The position numbers and the translations under genes are program-made. 64,000 bases of DNA from MGBC113645 sp036308445 (GTDB lineage: Bacteria > Bacillota_I > Bacilli_A > Erysipelotrichales > Coprobacillaceae), in assembly GCA_036308445.1 (NCBI GenBank), contig JAXJVS010000042.1, positions 7,354 to 71,353 on the forward strand, written 5' to 3'. Positions 52,426 to 61,137 of this stretch are shown here, piece by piece (positions within the stretch are counted from its first letter, which is position 1; every line of letters starts with the position of its first letter). The notes under the pieces are model-generated. The model was given only the letters and a program-made list of their open reading frames with translations. It was not told the origin of the DNA and ran no database searches.

Positions 52426-53697
52426 ATGAAAAATTATAAATTTGATACATTAACTATACATGCTGGTCAAAAAGTGGACCCAACTACAAAAGCAATTGGT
52501 GTACCTATTTCATTGACAAATGCATATACATTTGACGATGCTGATCAAGCAAAAAATATTTTTGCTTTAGAAGAAGGAGGGTATTTCTATTCGAGATTAT
52601 CTAATCCAACTGTCGATGTTTTACAAACTCGTATGGCTGCTTTAGATGGTGGTGTAGGTGCTGTTGCTTTCTCTTCAGGAACTGCTGCAATTATGGGGTT
52701 GATTATGACAGTATGTGAAAGTGGTGATGAAATTGTTGCTGCTAATAATTTATATGGTGGTACTATTGGGTCTTTGTCTGGAACTATGGCAGGTATGGGA
52801 TTTAAATCTCATTTTGTTGATCCAAGGGATTTAGAAGCTGTTGAAGCTGCAATTAATGAAAAAACAAAGATTTTATTTTTTGAATCTGTAGGTAATCCAA
52901 ATGGTGATATGTTTGATTTTGAAGAAATAGCAAAGATTGCTAAGAAACATGGTATTTTATATGTTATAGATAATACTACTTCTACACCAGCTTTATTTAA
53001 ACCTATACAACATGGTGCTGATGTTGTTGTATATTCTACAACAAAATATATCGCTGGACATGGTAATATTATGGGTGGTGTAGTTGTTGATGGTGGTAAG
53101 TTTGATTGGGCTAATGGTAGATATCCATTGTTTACTAATCCTGATAAAGCTTATCATGATATTGTTTATGCTGATTTAAAAGAATCTGCTTTATGTACCA
53201 AGATGATTGCTAAGACATTGAGAGATTTAGGTGGATGTATGTCTCCGTTTAATGCATATATGACTCTATTAGGACTTGAAACATTACCATTGAGAATGAA
53301 GAAACATGTAGAAAATTCAAGAAAAATTGCTCAATTTTTAAATGATTGTGAAGATGTTGAATGGGTTTCATATGCAGAATTAGAAAATCACGCTTCTCAT
53401 GAGTTGTGTAAGAAGTATTTCCCAAATGGCTTTGGAGGATTATTCACATTTGGTGTTAAAGGGGGCAGTGAAGGTGGAAAAACGGTTATTAATAATATTC
53501 AATTATTTATTCATGCTACTAACTTTGCTGATTCTCGTTCGCTATTAACACATCCTGCATCAACTACTCATGCTCAAATGAGCGAGGAAGAAAGATTGGC
53601 TGGAGGAGTAAAACAAGAAACTATTAGAATTTCTATTGGCCTAGAAGATGCAGATGACTTAATTGATGATTTAAAACAAGCTTTTGACAAGATTTAA
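52426..53697 (+). CDS. O-acetylhomoserine/O-acetylserine sulfhydrylase (MetY/CysK-like gamma-family)
   Basis: PLP enzyme of the Cys/Met metabolism family, 423 residues. FDTLTIHAGQ start, SRLSNPTVDVLQTRMAALDGG, SSGTAAIMGL, and the PLP Lys in YSTTKYIAGHGN. The insertion and C-terminal pattern HPASTTHAQMSEEERLAGG is typical of MetY rather than cystathionine synthases. Forms homocysteine or cysteine from sulfide; the substrate choice is not certain. Start at 52426 after AAGAGGTGG. Confidence 0.9.
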   Translation: MKNYKFDTLTIHAGQKVDPTTKAIGVPISLTNAYTFDDADQAKNIFALEEGGYFYSRLSNPTVDVLQTRMAALDGGVGAVAFSSGTAAIMGLIMTVCESGDEIVAANNLYGGTIGSLSGTMAGMGFKSHFVDPRDLEAVEAAINEKTKILFFESVGNPNGDMFDFEEIAKIAKKHGILYVIDNTTSTPALFKPIQHGADVVVYSTTKYIAGHGNIMGGVVVDGGKFDWANGRYPLFTNPDKAYHDIVYADLKESALCTKMIAKTLRDLGGCMSPFNAYMTLLGLETLPLRMKKHVENSRKIAQFLNDCEDVEWVSYAELENHASHELCKKYFPNGFGGLFTFGVKGGSEGGKTVINNIQLFIHATNFADSRSLLTHPASTTHAQMSEEERLAGGVKQETIRISIGLEDADDLIDDLKQAFDKI

Positions 53698-53722
53698 CCA
53701 GTTCTGAATAGAACTGGTTTTT
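53696..53722 (+). terminator. Terminator of the metY-like gene
   Basis: AACCAGTTCT, loop GAAT, AGAACTGGTT and T residues. Confidence 0.85.
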
Positions 53723-53730
53723 GTGTAAAA

Positions 53731-53753
53731 AAAAGATACTTAAAAAGTATCTT
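53731..53753 (-). terminator. Terminator of def
   Basis: AAGATACTT, AAA, AAGTATCTT; on the minus strand it is followed by a long T run. Confidence 0.8.
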
Positions 53754-53760
53754 GTATGTA

Positions 53761-54330
53761 CTATTCAACAATCATTGCATCTTTGATTGGCATTTTTGGA
53801 TATTCCTTATTGATATGATCATAGAATAAAGTACCTTCAAAATGGTCAAGTTCATGTTGTAGACAGATAGCTAAGAATCCTCTTGCTATAATGGTAACAT
53901 CTTTATCTGTTAAAACATCATATCCTTTAACTGTAACTTTCGCAAAGCGAGGAACATATCCTTCAATGTTTTCATTAACTGATAAACAGCCTTCACCATC
54001 TTTTAAATAAGATTTTTTTTGTGTATGAGCAACAATTCTAGGATTAACTAATGCATAAGAATCATCATTAATGAAATTACCTTCATCATCATAATTTTTA
54101 ACATAAATAGCGCATATTCTTTTTAAAATCCCAATTTGTACACCAGCAATTCCGACTGCTGGTCTTAAATCATATTTTTCAGATAATTCTTCATCTTGAG
54201 AATTTACTAAGAACTGGTACATTTCCAATAATGTATGTCTTGTTTCTTCATCTATTGGAAGCTCAACAGGAAGAGATTTTTCTCTGATTAAAGGATGAGA
54301 ATCATCAATAATATTTTTCATTGTAATCAT
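53761..54330 (-). CDS. def: Peptide deformylase
   Basis: Removes the N-formyl group from nascent proteins. The 189-residue protein has all three motifs: GIAGVQIG, EGCLSV (metal Cys) and QHELDH (metal His pair and catalytic Glu). Length and insertions fit the type 2 Gram-positive deformylases. ATG 54330 follows AGGTGA at six bases; an inner ATG three codons later is possible. Monocistronic. Confidence 0.95.
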   Translation of the reverse strand: MITMKNIIDDSHPLIREKSLPVELPIDEETRHTLLEMYQFLVNSQDEELSEKYDLRPAVGIAGVQIGILKRICAIYVKNYDDEGNFINDDSYALVNPRIVAHTQKKSYLKDGEGCLSVNENIEGYVPRFAKVTVKGYDVLTDKDVTIIARGFLAICLQHELDHFEGTLFYDHINKEYPKMPIKDAMIVE

Positions 54331-54367
54331 CTTTTTTCACCTACCTTGTTCCATTATAACAAATCAT

Positions 54368-54403
54368 ACAAAAATATGCTAGATAACTCTAGCATATTTT
54401 TGT
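54368..54403 (-). terminator. Long-stem terminator of the Cys/Gly-rich gene
   Basis: A perfect 16-bp stem (ACAAAAATATGCTAGA with its complement) and loop TAAC. The stop codon of the minus-strand gene lies inside the stem. Confidence 0.8.
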
Positions 54404-54601
54404 ACATCCACAGATAATTAATAATAAGAAGACAACTAATACAATAGCGAACCATGTGCTTCCGTTACCACATCCACCACACATTGAGAAATTTTGGAAT
54501 CCTCCACAGTTTCCACAACCTCCGCATCCAAATGGGTTACATGAGAAAGTAGGCATATAGCTATTGCATCCACATCCACCGTAATTATAACAAGTGTTCA
54601 T
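54389..54601 (-). CDS. Small Cys/Gly-rich YjcZ-like sporulation membrane protein
   Basis: 70 residues. The N-terminal 48 are rich in Cys, Gly and Asn in a repeating CGGCG/CGNCGG style; the C-terminal WFAIVLVVFLLLIICG is one membrane helix, the pattern of YjcZ-family sporulation proteins (though these are usually shorter). An excellent AGGAGGTGA ribosome site precedes ATG 54601. The dozen or so Cys residues suggest metal binding or disulfide linking in the coat, which is inference. Confidence 0.65.
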   Translation of the reverse strand: MNTCYNYGGCGCNSYMPTFSCNPFGCGGCGNCGGFQNFSMCGGCGNGSTWFAIVLVVFLLLIICGCTKIC

Positions 54602-54727
54602 TGTTTCACCTCCTTACATTACTAAATTATTCATCTTTTTTATTTTTGTTAGTGTTTCTACCCATTCTTATTTCTTTTTTTTAGAATTTACTGTATAATA
54701 ATTTTAGTTTAAAGGGGGAAAGATAAA

Positions 54728-54985
54728 ATGTATGATTATCCTTTAGATTATACTTGGAGTACTGAAGAGATTATAGATGTGATGTCTTTATATAATGCTG
54801 TAGAGAAAGCGTATGAAGAAGGTATAAGTAAAGAAGAATTTATGAACTGTTATCGATTATTTACTTCTATTGTTGATTCAAAGAGTCAGCAAAAACAATT
54901 AGATAAAGAATTTTTAAAAGCTTCTGGATATTCAATCTATGAGGTTTTTAAGAAAGCTCAAGATCATGATTGGATTCAGATGTAA
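54728..54985 (+). CDS. UPF0223 family protein (YktA-like)
   Basis: 85 residues. YPLDYTWSTEEIIDVMSLYNAVEKAYEEG and FLKASGYSIYEVFK are the UPF0223 signature. Small helical cytosolic protein of unknown function. Its stop overlaps the ftsW start (TAATG), so the two are coupled. Ribosome site AAGGGGGA. Confidence 0.88.
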   Translation: MYDYPLDYTWSTEEIIDVMSLYNAVEKAYEEGISKEEFMNCYRLFTSIVDSKSQQKQLDKEFLKASGYSIYEVFKKAQDHDWIQM

Positions 54986-56202
54986 TGGATTTGATTAAAA
55001 GAATATTTAAAAGAAGTGGTGTTGATCGTACAGTTTATTTAGCTGTTCTCGTGTTGACTGTTTTTGGTATTATTATGATTGGTAGTGCGTCTATAGGAAG
55101 CAGTGCTAAATATGGTTCTACCTATGCAACAGTAAATATGATTAAGCAAGGTATATTTGTTTGCTTGGGATATTGTTGTATGGTCTTTTTAGCGAGATGT
55201 TTTAAAACAAAATGGGTAACTGAAAAGTCAGTATGGGTTGTGTATTGTATATCTTTAGTATTGATGTTGTCTTGCTTGCTTTTTAGTTCAAGAAAAGGAT
55301 CTGCTTCATGGATACCAATTGGCCCGTTTACTTTACAGCCAATAGAATTTATGAAAATAGCAATGATTTTATTCTTATCTTTTCAATTTGGTGAATTACC
55401 TGAAATATGTATAATTCCTAAATCAATGAGCAAAGATAAAAGAGAGAAAATGAAAACAAGAAAAATGGTATATTGTTTTTTTATTCCTGTTATTGCGATT
55501 TTTGTAGCTTTTGGTATTGGTGGATTTGTACAGGATGACTTGGGTTCAGCTATTATTTTAGCAATGATATGTTTATTTGTATTTTATTGTACACCAATAA
55601 GATATTATTCAAAAATGAAGAAATTTTCTATTTTTGTTATTGCGATATGTTTTGTATTAATTCTGATCTGTGCCAATTTTGTGTTTGAACCACATCAATT
55701 AAGACGTTTTTTAATCTGGTTAGATCCTGCTAATAGTGAATACTATTATAACGGAAGCTTTCAGCTTGCAAATGGCCTTATTGCTTTTGCACAAGGTGGA
55801 TTGTTCGGTAAAGGTTTTGGAGCTTCTACACAGAAGTTTGGTTATATAGCAGAATCTCAAAATGATTTTATTTCTTCAATTATTGTTGAAGAATTAGGTG
55901 TGGTAGGCTTTTTGGTGTTTGTAATCGTACCTTATTGTATTATCATATTTAAGATGTTTACTTATGGACAAAAAATAAAAGAAACTAAGAGTAAATTAAT
56001 ATTATATGGAATAGCCACTTATTTTTTTGCTCATATTTTAATTAATGTAGGTGGTGTTTCTGGTTTTATTCCAATGACTGGGGTTCCTTTATTGATGGTA
56101 TCTTTAGGTGGTTCATCTACATTGGCTTCGATGATGGCAATTGGAATAGGACAAGCTATTATTGCAAAATATAATAAGGATAAATTAAAAGAACAGTTAT
56201 AA
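54985..56202 (+). CDS. ftsW: FtsW/RodA/SpoVE SEDS glycosyltransferase
   Basis: Septal or elongation peptidoglycan polymerase, 405 residues, about ten membrane helices. Conserved: GSASIGSSAKYG, WIPIGPFTLQPIEFMKIAM, DDLGSAIIL, NGLIAFAQGGLFGKGFG and the catalytic Asp region ESQNDFISSIIVEELG. FtsW is favoured by its neighbourhood (ylbD-E-F follows as in Bacillus), but RodA and SpoVE cannot be excluded by sequence alone. ATG 54985 overlaps the upstream stop. Confidence 0.8.
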   Translation: MDLIKRIFKRSGVDRTVYLAVLVLTVFGIIMIGSASIGSSAKYGSTYATVNMIKQGIFVCLGYCCMVFLARCFKTKWVTEKSVWVVYCISLVLMLSCLLFSSRKGSASWIPIGPFTLQPIEFMKIAMILFLSFQFGELPEICIIPKSMSKDKREKMKTRKMVYCFFIPVIAIFVAFGIGGFVQDDLGSAIILAMICLFVFYCTPIRYYSKMKKFSIFVIAICFVLILICANFVFEPHQLRRFLIWLDPANSEYYYNGSFQLANGLIAFAQGGLFGKGFGASTQKFGYIAESQNDFISSIIVEELGVVGFLVFVIVPYCIIIFKMFTYGQKIKETKSKLILYGIATYFFAHILINVGGVSGFIPMTGVPLLMVSLGGSSTLASMMAIGIGQAIIAKYNKDKLKEQL

Positions 56203-56234
56203 TCTTTTCGCATATTCTAATTATAGGTGAGAAT

Positions 56235-56537
56235 ATGAACAAGATTGATGAATTTAAAGCCTTTATGCGTACGATTCCTTCAATTAGGGAGGAAGTCTCT
56301 AAAGGGCGATATACTTGGCAACAGTTATATGAAATTTATGATGTTTATGGTGAAAATGACAAATTCTGGTTACCTTATCAGAAGTCGGCTTTTGATGTTT
56401 CTTCTTTGTTAGAAATTGTTAAAAATGTTGATTTGAATGCTTTGTCTAAAAGTTTTGACGGGATTCAAAAGATACTAGAGTTGGTTAATGGTTTAGTTGC
56501 GAAAGAAGACAAGCCTAGACAGTGGTATGATGATTGA
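56235..56537 (+). CDS. ylbD: YlbD-like coat family protein
   Basis: 100 residues. The N-terminal pattern FKAFMRTIPSIREEVSKGRYTWQQLYE and FWLPYQKS resembles Bacillus YlbD, a spore coat-associated family (TWQxLYE motif). It is followed by ylbE, ylbF, rsmD and coaD in the Bacillus order, which confirms it. Confidence 0.75.
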   Translation: MNKIDEFKAFMRTIPSIREEVSKGRYTWQQLYEIYDVYGENDKFWLPYQKSAFDVSSLLEIVKNVDLNALSKSFDGIQKILELVNGLVAKEDKPRQWYDD

Positions 56538-56712
56538 TGAGAATATGAAGTTATATTTGCGTTTTCATCCAAAATGGTATTTATTGTTGTCAAGATATCC
56601 TGAATGTTATAAAGATGTATATGAACAGTATAAAATAGAAAATAAATTGACATTAGCGGATCGTATTGAAAAAATTGGCTTAATGATATCGATGATTGAT
56701 ATGTTATTATAG
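56527..56712 (+). CDS. ylbE: YlbE-like protein
   Basis: 61 residues; MKLYLRFHPKWYLLLSRYPE and LTLADRIEKIGLMISMIDMLL fit the small YlbE family. Starts at 56527 (ATGATG), overlapping the ylbD end by 11 bases, so translation is probably coupled. Function not known. ATG 56545 is an alternative start. Confidence 0.7.
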   Translation: MMIDENMKLYLRFHPKWYLLLSRYPECYKDVYEQYKIENKLTLADRIEKIGLMISMIDMLL

Positions 56713-56720
56713 GAGAAATT

Positions 56721-57068
56721 ATGTTTACATTATTAAATGATTTAAATGAATGTATCTGTAATGATGAAAAATATAAAGCTTATATAGAAGCAAAAAAACA
56801 GTTGGAAAAAGAAGATATAAATCAACTATTAAAGAAATATCAGAATATTAGTCATGATTATTTTAAATTAAAACAATATGAAAAATATACTGATATTTCT
56901 TCTTCAAAAAAAGAATATATAGAGATAAAAAAGCAAATTTCTAACAATCAAATTATTCAGGAATATTATACAAAATATTATGAATTAAATGGATTATTAG
57001 AAGAAGTTACTAAAATTATTTTTAGTGGAATATCAGATGAATTATTATTAGATAGATATTTATTGTAG
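56721..57068 (+). CDS. ylbF: YlbF/YmcA-family protein
   Basis: 115 residues, all helical, with paired charged segments (DEKYKAYIEAKKQLEKEDIN; LLKKYQNISHDYFKLK). In Bacillus YlbF with YmcA and YaaT forms a complex that adjusts RNase Y and sporulation/competence phosphorelays. YmcA and YaaT are not in the window. Ribosome site TAGGAGAA before 56721. Confidence 0.72.
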   Translation: MFTLLNDLNECICNDEKYKAYIEAKKQLEKEDINQLLKKYQNISHDYFKLKQYEKYTDISSSKKEYIEIKKQISNNQIIQEYYTKYYELNGLLEEVTKIIFSGISDELLLDRYLL

Positions 57069-57076
57069 GAGTATTT

Positions 57077-57628
57077 ATGAGAGTTGTAGCTGGTAAATTT
57101 CGTAGTAGACAATTAAAGAGTGTTGATTCTAAAAAAACAAGACCTACAACCGACAAAAATAAAGAGAACTTATTTAATATGATAGGTCCTTATTTTGATG
57201 GTGGTGTTTGTCTTGATTTGTTTGCAGGTAGTGGAGGATTAGGGATAGAGGCTATTTCTAGAGGTATGAATGAATTATATAGTGTTGATCATCAGTATAA
57301 AGCCTTTTCTACTATAAGAGAGAATGTTTCAATGCTTAAAATTGAAAATCAATGTCATTTGTATAAGATGGATTATAAAAAAGCTTTAAATCAATTTAAG
57401 GAAGAACATCTTCATTTTGATTTGGTATTATTGGATCCGCCTTATGGATTAAAAATCAATAAAGATATTATTGAATTCTTAAAAAATGAGAATATGCTAA
57501 ATGATGGATGTATTATCGTTGTTGAAGATTTGTTGGAAGAAGCTATTGAAGTTGAAGAGCCATTATATTTAAAGAAAGAGAATAAATATGGTATTACTGT
57601 TCTTCAAATTATTAAATATGAGAGGTAA
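57077..57628 (+). CDS. rsmD: 16S rRNA m2G966 methyltransferase RsmD
   Basis: 183 residues. Starts MRVVAGKFRSRQLK and shows RPTTDKNKENLFNM, LDLFAGSGGLGIEAISRG (SAM motif) and the catalytic LLDPPYGL. Modifies G966 in 16S rRNA (E. coli numbering). Precedes coaD by three bases as in most Bacillota. Confidence 0.93.
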   Translation: MRVVAGKFRSRQLKSVDSKKTRPTTDKNKENLFNMIGPYFDGGVCLDLFAGSGGLGIEAISRGMNELYSVDHQYKAFSTIRENVSMLKIENQCHLYKMDYKKALNQFKEEHLHFDLVLLDPPYGLKINKDIIEFLKNENMLNDGCIIVVEDLLEEAIEVEEPLYLKKENKYGITVLQIIKYER

Positions 57629-57631
57629 GTT

Positions 57632-58114
57632 ATGAAATTAAATGCAGTTTATGCTGGAACTTTTGATCCAGTAACAAATGGTCATTTGGATATTATTGAA
57701 AGAGCTAGTCAGATGTATGATAAATTATATGTGACTATTTTTGATAACCCAAATAAGAAAACTTTATTTACATTAGAAGAAAGGCTTGAATTATTGAAAG
57801 AAGCCACAAAAAACTTTGACAATGTTATTGTGGATGCTAGTCATGAATTATCAGTTGAATATGCTAAAAAAGTGGGGGCTGGAATATTAGTGAGAGGTTT
57901 AAGGGCAACAATGGATTTTGAATATGAATTGCAGCTGGCCTTTTCTAATCAATATTTAGATGATTCTATTGAGATGGTTTTCTTAATGACAAGACCAAAT
58001 CATTCATTTATTTCTTCATCAGCTGTTAAGGAAATGGCTTCACATCATCGTGGTGTGGATGCATTGGTTCCAGAATGTGTGGCTATGGCTTTGAAAAATA
58101 AATATAAAAAATAG
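57632..58114 (+). CDS. coaD: Phosphopantetheine adenylyltransferase
   Basis: Penultimate step of coenzyme A synthesis, 160 residues. TFDPVTNGHLDIIERA (the HxGH-type nucleotide site), RGLRATMDFEYE and SFISSSAVKEMA are all diagnostic. Last gene of the ylb group; no hairpin terminator was found close to the stop. Confidence 0.95.
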   Translation: MKLNAVYAGTFDPVTNGHLDIIERASQMYDKLYVTIFDNPNKKTLFTLEERLELLKEATKNFDNVIVDASHELSVEYAKKVGAGILVRGLRATMDFEYELQLAFSNQYLDDSIEMVFLMTRPNHSFISSSAVKEMASHHRGVDALVPECVAMALKNKYKK

Positions 58115-58239
58115 TAGATTTTGATATATTGACGTTGTTATCTGTTTAAAGAATGAAGAAAAAGAAGAACTTATAATTTATATATTTGTTATTTGAGTAA
58201 AAGATATAATTGAAGAAAGACTAATAAGTTAACAAGATA

Positions 58240-58266
58240 TTTTAGGAAAATATATGTTTCCTAAAA
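58240..58266 (+). promoter_or_regulatory. Leader hairpin upstream of pyrK
   Basis: TTTTAGGAAA, loop ATATATG, TTTCCTAAAA, ending 21 bases before the ribosome site, with TATAAT at 58205 upstream. It has no T run, so it is not a terminator; it could influence pyrK translation or mRNA stability. The 58115-58239 stretch holds nothing else I could identify. Confidence 0.45.
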
Positions 58267-58299
58267 GTGACGAATAAATGTAAGAATGGAGGAATAGAA

Positions 58300-59058
58300 A
58301 TGGCTAATTATCAAGGAATGATGAAAATTATTTCGAAAAAAGAATTAGTAAAAGATGTTTATGAAATGGTATTAGAAGGTTCTGCGGCATCTTTTATAAC
58401 TGCTCCAGGTCAATTTATTAATATTAAGGTTAGTGATACTTTACAGCCTTATTTAAGAAGACCTATGAGTATCTGTGATTATGATGAAAATCATATTAGA
58501 ATTATTTTTAGAGTTGTGGGAGAAGGTACAAAGATTTTAGCGACTAAAGAAATTAATGATGAATTAGATTGTTTAGTTGGGTTGGGTAATGGTTTTATTG
58601 ATTTAGAAGGCGATGAAGCTGTTGTTATTGGTGGAGGATTAGGTGTACCACCTATGTATTCAACTGCAAAACATTTGATTTCTAAGGGAGTTAAAGTAAC
58701 AGCGGTTTTAGGTTTTAATAGTGCTAAAGATGTTTTCTATAAAGAAGAATTTGAAAAGATATGTCCAACAGTTATTGCAACTATGGATGGTAGTGTAGGG
58801 GTTAAAGGTACCGTTATTGATGCTATTGAAGAAAAAGAAATTACATTTGATAAGTATTATACATGTGGTCCGGAAAAAATGTTAGATAATTTAGTGTTAA
58901 AATATCCTAATAATGGATACTTATCTTTTGAAGCTAGAATGGGCTGTGGTTTTGGGGCTTGTATGGGATGTTCATGTAAAGTGAAAACAAAACCATATAA
59001 ACGAATTTGTGTTGAAGGACCTGTTTTAATGAGTAGTGAGGTGATTGTCAATGAGTAA
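58300..59058 (+). CDS. pyrK: Dihydroorotate dehydrogenase electron-transfer subunit
   Basis: 252 residues. Ferredoxin-reductase-like FAD/NAD domain (YLRRPMSICDY; VIGGGLGVPPMYSTAK) and C-terminal 2Fe-2S cluster with four Cys in MGCGFGACMGCSC and RICVEGP. It transfers electrons from PyrD to NAD+. ATG 58300 follows GGAGGAA; a farther in-frame start lacks a ribosome site. Overlaps pyrD by 8 bases. Confidence 0.94.
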   Translation: MANYQGMMKIISKKELVKDVYEMVLEGSAASFITAPGQFINIKVSDTLQPYLRRPMSICDYDENHIRIIFRVVGEGTKILATKEINDELDCLVGLGNGFIDLEGDEAVVIGGGLGVPPMYSTAKHLISKGVKVTAVLGFNSAKDVFYKEEFEKICPTVIATMDGSVGVKGTVIDAIEEKEITFDKYYTCGPEKMLDNLVLKYPNNGYLSFEARMGCGFGACMGCSCKVKTKPYKRICVEGPVLMSSEVIVNE

Positions 59059-59968
59059 TTTAAGAGTTAAACTTCCAGGGTTAGATATGAAAAATCCTGT
59101 AATACCAGCAAGTGGAACATTTGGATTTGGTTATGAATTTGCCAAGTTCTATGATATTAACGAATTAGGAAGTATGATGCTAAAAGGTACAACATTAGAG
59201 CCTCGTTATGGCAATCCTTTACCAAGGATTGCCGAAGGGCCAAGCGGTATGTTGAATGCTATAGGTTTACAAAATCCTGGTGTTGATGCAGTTATGAATG
59301 AAGAGTTAGAAAAACTTAGACCTTTATATACCGATAAAGTCATTGCAAATATAGGTGGAAGCGCAGTTGAAGATTATGTTGAAACTGCTAAACGTATATC
59401 TACTCATGATATGGTCGGAGCATTAGAGCTAAATATATCATGTCCAAATGTACATAGTGGTGGGATTCAGTTTGGTACAAATCCAGATATGGCTGCTGAA
59501 GTGACTAGAGCTGTAAAAGCTGTATCTCAAGTTCCTGTTTATGTTAAACTATCTCCTAATGTTACTGATATTGTAGCTATGGCTAAAGCGGTTGAAGCAG
59601 CTGGAGCTGATGGAATTACAATGATTAATACATTAATTGGTATGAGATTTGACTTAAGAACAGGTAAGCCAATTATTGCTAATAAAACTGGTGGTTATAG
59701 TGGACCGGCTATTTTCCCAGTTGCATTAAGAATGGTACATCAAGTATCTCAAGCTGTAAATATACCAGTTATTGGAATGGGTGGTATTGCTAGTGGTAGA
59801 GATGCTATTGAAATGATGATTGCAGGAGCTAATGCAGTTGCTGTAGGTTGTCAAAATTTAGTTGATCCATACGCATGTGTAAAAATTATTAAAGAAATGA
59901 ATGAAATTTTAGATGAAATGGGCATCGAAGATGTCAATGATATCGTAGGATTATCACATAAATATTAA
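59051..59968 (+). CDS. pyrD: Dihydroorotate dehydrogenase, NAD-type catalytic subunit
   Basis: 305-residue FMN barrel of class 1B: VIPASGTFGFG, GLQNPGVDAV, NISCPNVHSGG with the catalytic Cys, VKLSPNVTD, MINTLIGM and IGMGGIASGRDA. Uses the PyrK subunit. Other pyr genes are not in this window, so pyrimidine synthesis is split in this genome. ATG 59051 follows GAGGTGAT. Confidence 0.95.
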   Translation: MSNLRVKLPGLDMKNPVIPASGTFGFGYEFAKFYDINELGSMMLKGTTLEPRYGNPLPRIAEGPSGMLNAIGLQNPGVDAVMNEELEKLRPLYTDKVIANIGGSAVEDYVETAKRISTHDMVGALELNISCPNVHSGGIQFGTNPDMAAEVTRAVKAVSQVPVYVKLSPNVTDIVAMAKAVEAAGADGITMINTLIGMRFDLRTGKPIIANKTGGYSGPAIFPVALRMVHQVSQAVNIPVIGMGGIASGRDAIEMMIAGANAVAVGCQNLVDPYACVKIIKEMNEILDEMGIEDVNDIVGLSHKY

Positions 59969-59998
59969 AAGTGTCGAATATAACGACACTTTTTGTGT
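59967..59998 (+). terminator. Terminator after pyrD
   Basis: AAAAGTGTCG, loop AATATAA, CGACACTTTT plus T. Confidence 0.85.
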
Positions 59999-60100
59999 TT
60001 TAAGAAAAAGAATATAAAATTATCTTAAAAAATATATTATTAAACAAATAAAAAGTTACTAAAAATGTGAAATTTTTGTGTATTTCTTCGCATTTTGTAA

Positions 60101-60129
60101 TTGAAATGTATATGCTTTCATTGTATAAT
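60101..60129 (+). promoter_or_regulatory. Promoter for the duplicated-domain lipoprotein
   Basis: TTGAAA at 60101, 17-bp spacer, TATAAT at 60124. Confidence 0.75.
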
Positions 60130-60164
60130 ATTTTTGTTAGAAATATGGAAGGAGATTATTTGAA

Positions 60165-61046
60165 ATGAAAAAATTCTTAAAAGCTGCTCTTGCATTTGCG
60201 ATGGTTGCTGCTGTAACTACTGGATGTGGAGCAAAAGCAAATTACACTAAAGTTGGTTTAGGTGTAGTATCTAGTTATTCTGAAGGTCAAGTTAACTCTA
60301 CTTTTGTTGCTTTAGGATTAGATGGTGATGGTAAAATCCAATACATCGATTTAGATGTAGCTCAATCTACTCCTGGTGGAGATGGTGAATATGACCAAAC
60401 AAAAGAAGAACGTGGTTCTGATTATGGTATGGCTGCTATTTCTCCAATTGGTAAAGAATGGAATGAACAAGCTGAAGCATTTGAAGCGTGGTGTAAAGGT
60501 AAAACTCCAGATGAAGTTGCTGCTGTAGAAACTATGGATTATCATGGTGGTAAAGCAGCTAATACTGGTACTGATTTAGCTGCTGGATGTACAATTGTTA
60601 TTGATGATTTCTTAGCTGCTGTTGCTAAAGCTGCTACTAATGCTGTAGAAGTTGAAGCTGATTCTATCGTTTTAGGTAGAACTATGTCAAATGATGCTGA
60701 TGCTAAACAAACATCAACTGACTTAGTATTATTAGCTAAAGATGCTGATGGTAAAGTTGTTTATGCTAAATGGGATGTAGCTCAAATTTCTAAAGGTGTA
60801 ACTGATACTAAATCTGAATTAAAAGAAGGATATGGTATGGCTGCTATTTCTCCAATCGGTAAAGAATGGTATGAACAAGCTGCTGCATTCGAAGAATTCT
60901 GTAAAGGTAAAACTGTAGAAGAAATCGCTGCTGTAGAAACTATGGATTATCATGGTGGTAAAGCTGCTAACACTGGTACTGATTTAGCTGCAGGATGTAC
61001 AATTACATTAGATGGTCCTTTAGCTGCAATTGCTAAAGCTAAATAA
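60165..61046 (+). CDS. Lipoprotein with two near-identical domains, probable flavin carrier
   Basis: 293 residues. The signal peptide ends VTTGC (lipid Cys21). Two repeats follow (about 28-157 and 167-291); a core of 23 residues (121-143 and 258-280) including MDYHGGKAANTGTDLAAGCT is identical. The segment D-L-A-A-G-C-T resembles the D-x-x-S-G-A-T motif whose Thr ApbE flavinylates, with S to A and A to C changes; Thr143 and Thr279 would be the acceptor residues. An ApbE gene lies directly downstream. Strong ribosome site GGAAGGAG. FMN attachment is inference. Confidence 0.7.
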   Translation: MKKFLKAALAFAMVAAVTTGCGAKANYTKVGLGVVSSYSEGQVNSTFVALGLDGDGKIQYIDLDVAQSTPGGDGEYDQTKEERGSDYGMAAISPIGKEWNEQAEAFEAWCKGKTPDEVAAVETMDYHGGKAANTGTDLAAGCTIVIDDFLAAVAKAATNAVEVEADSIVLGRTMSNDADAKQTSTDLVLLAKDADGKVVYAKWDVAQISKGVTDTKSELKEGYGMAAISPIGKEWYEQAAAFEEFCKGKTVEEIAAVETMDYHGGKAANTGTDLAAGCTITLDGPLAAIAKAK

Positions 61047-61071
61047 TTCAATATAAAATTGAATAACTATA

Positions 61072-61101
61072 AAAGCTATGAAAAAATTCATAGCTTTTTT
61101 T
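61072..61101 (+). terminator. Terminator after the lipoprotein
   Basis: AAAGCTATGAA, AAAA, TTCATAGCTTT and T7; a smaller ATTCAAT...ATTGAAT hairpin precedes it (61046-61064). Confidence 0.85.
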
Positions 61102-61137
61102 AGTCTGTGTTGTTATAATAATGTACGGTGATTATAA

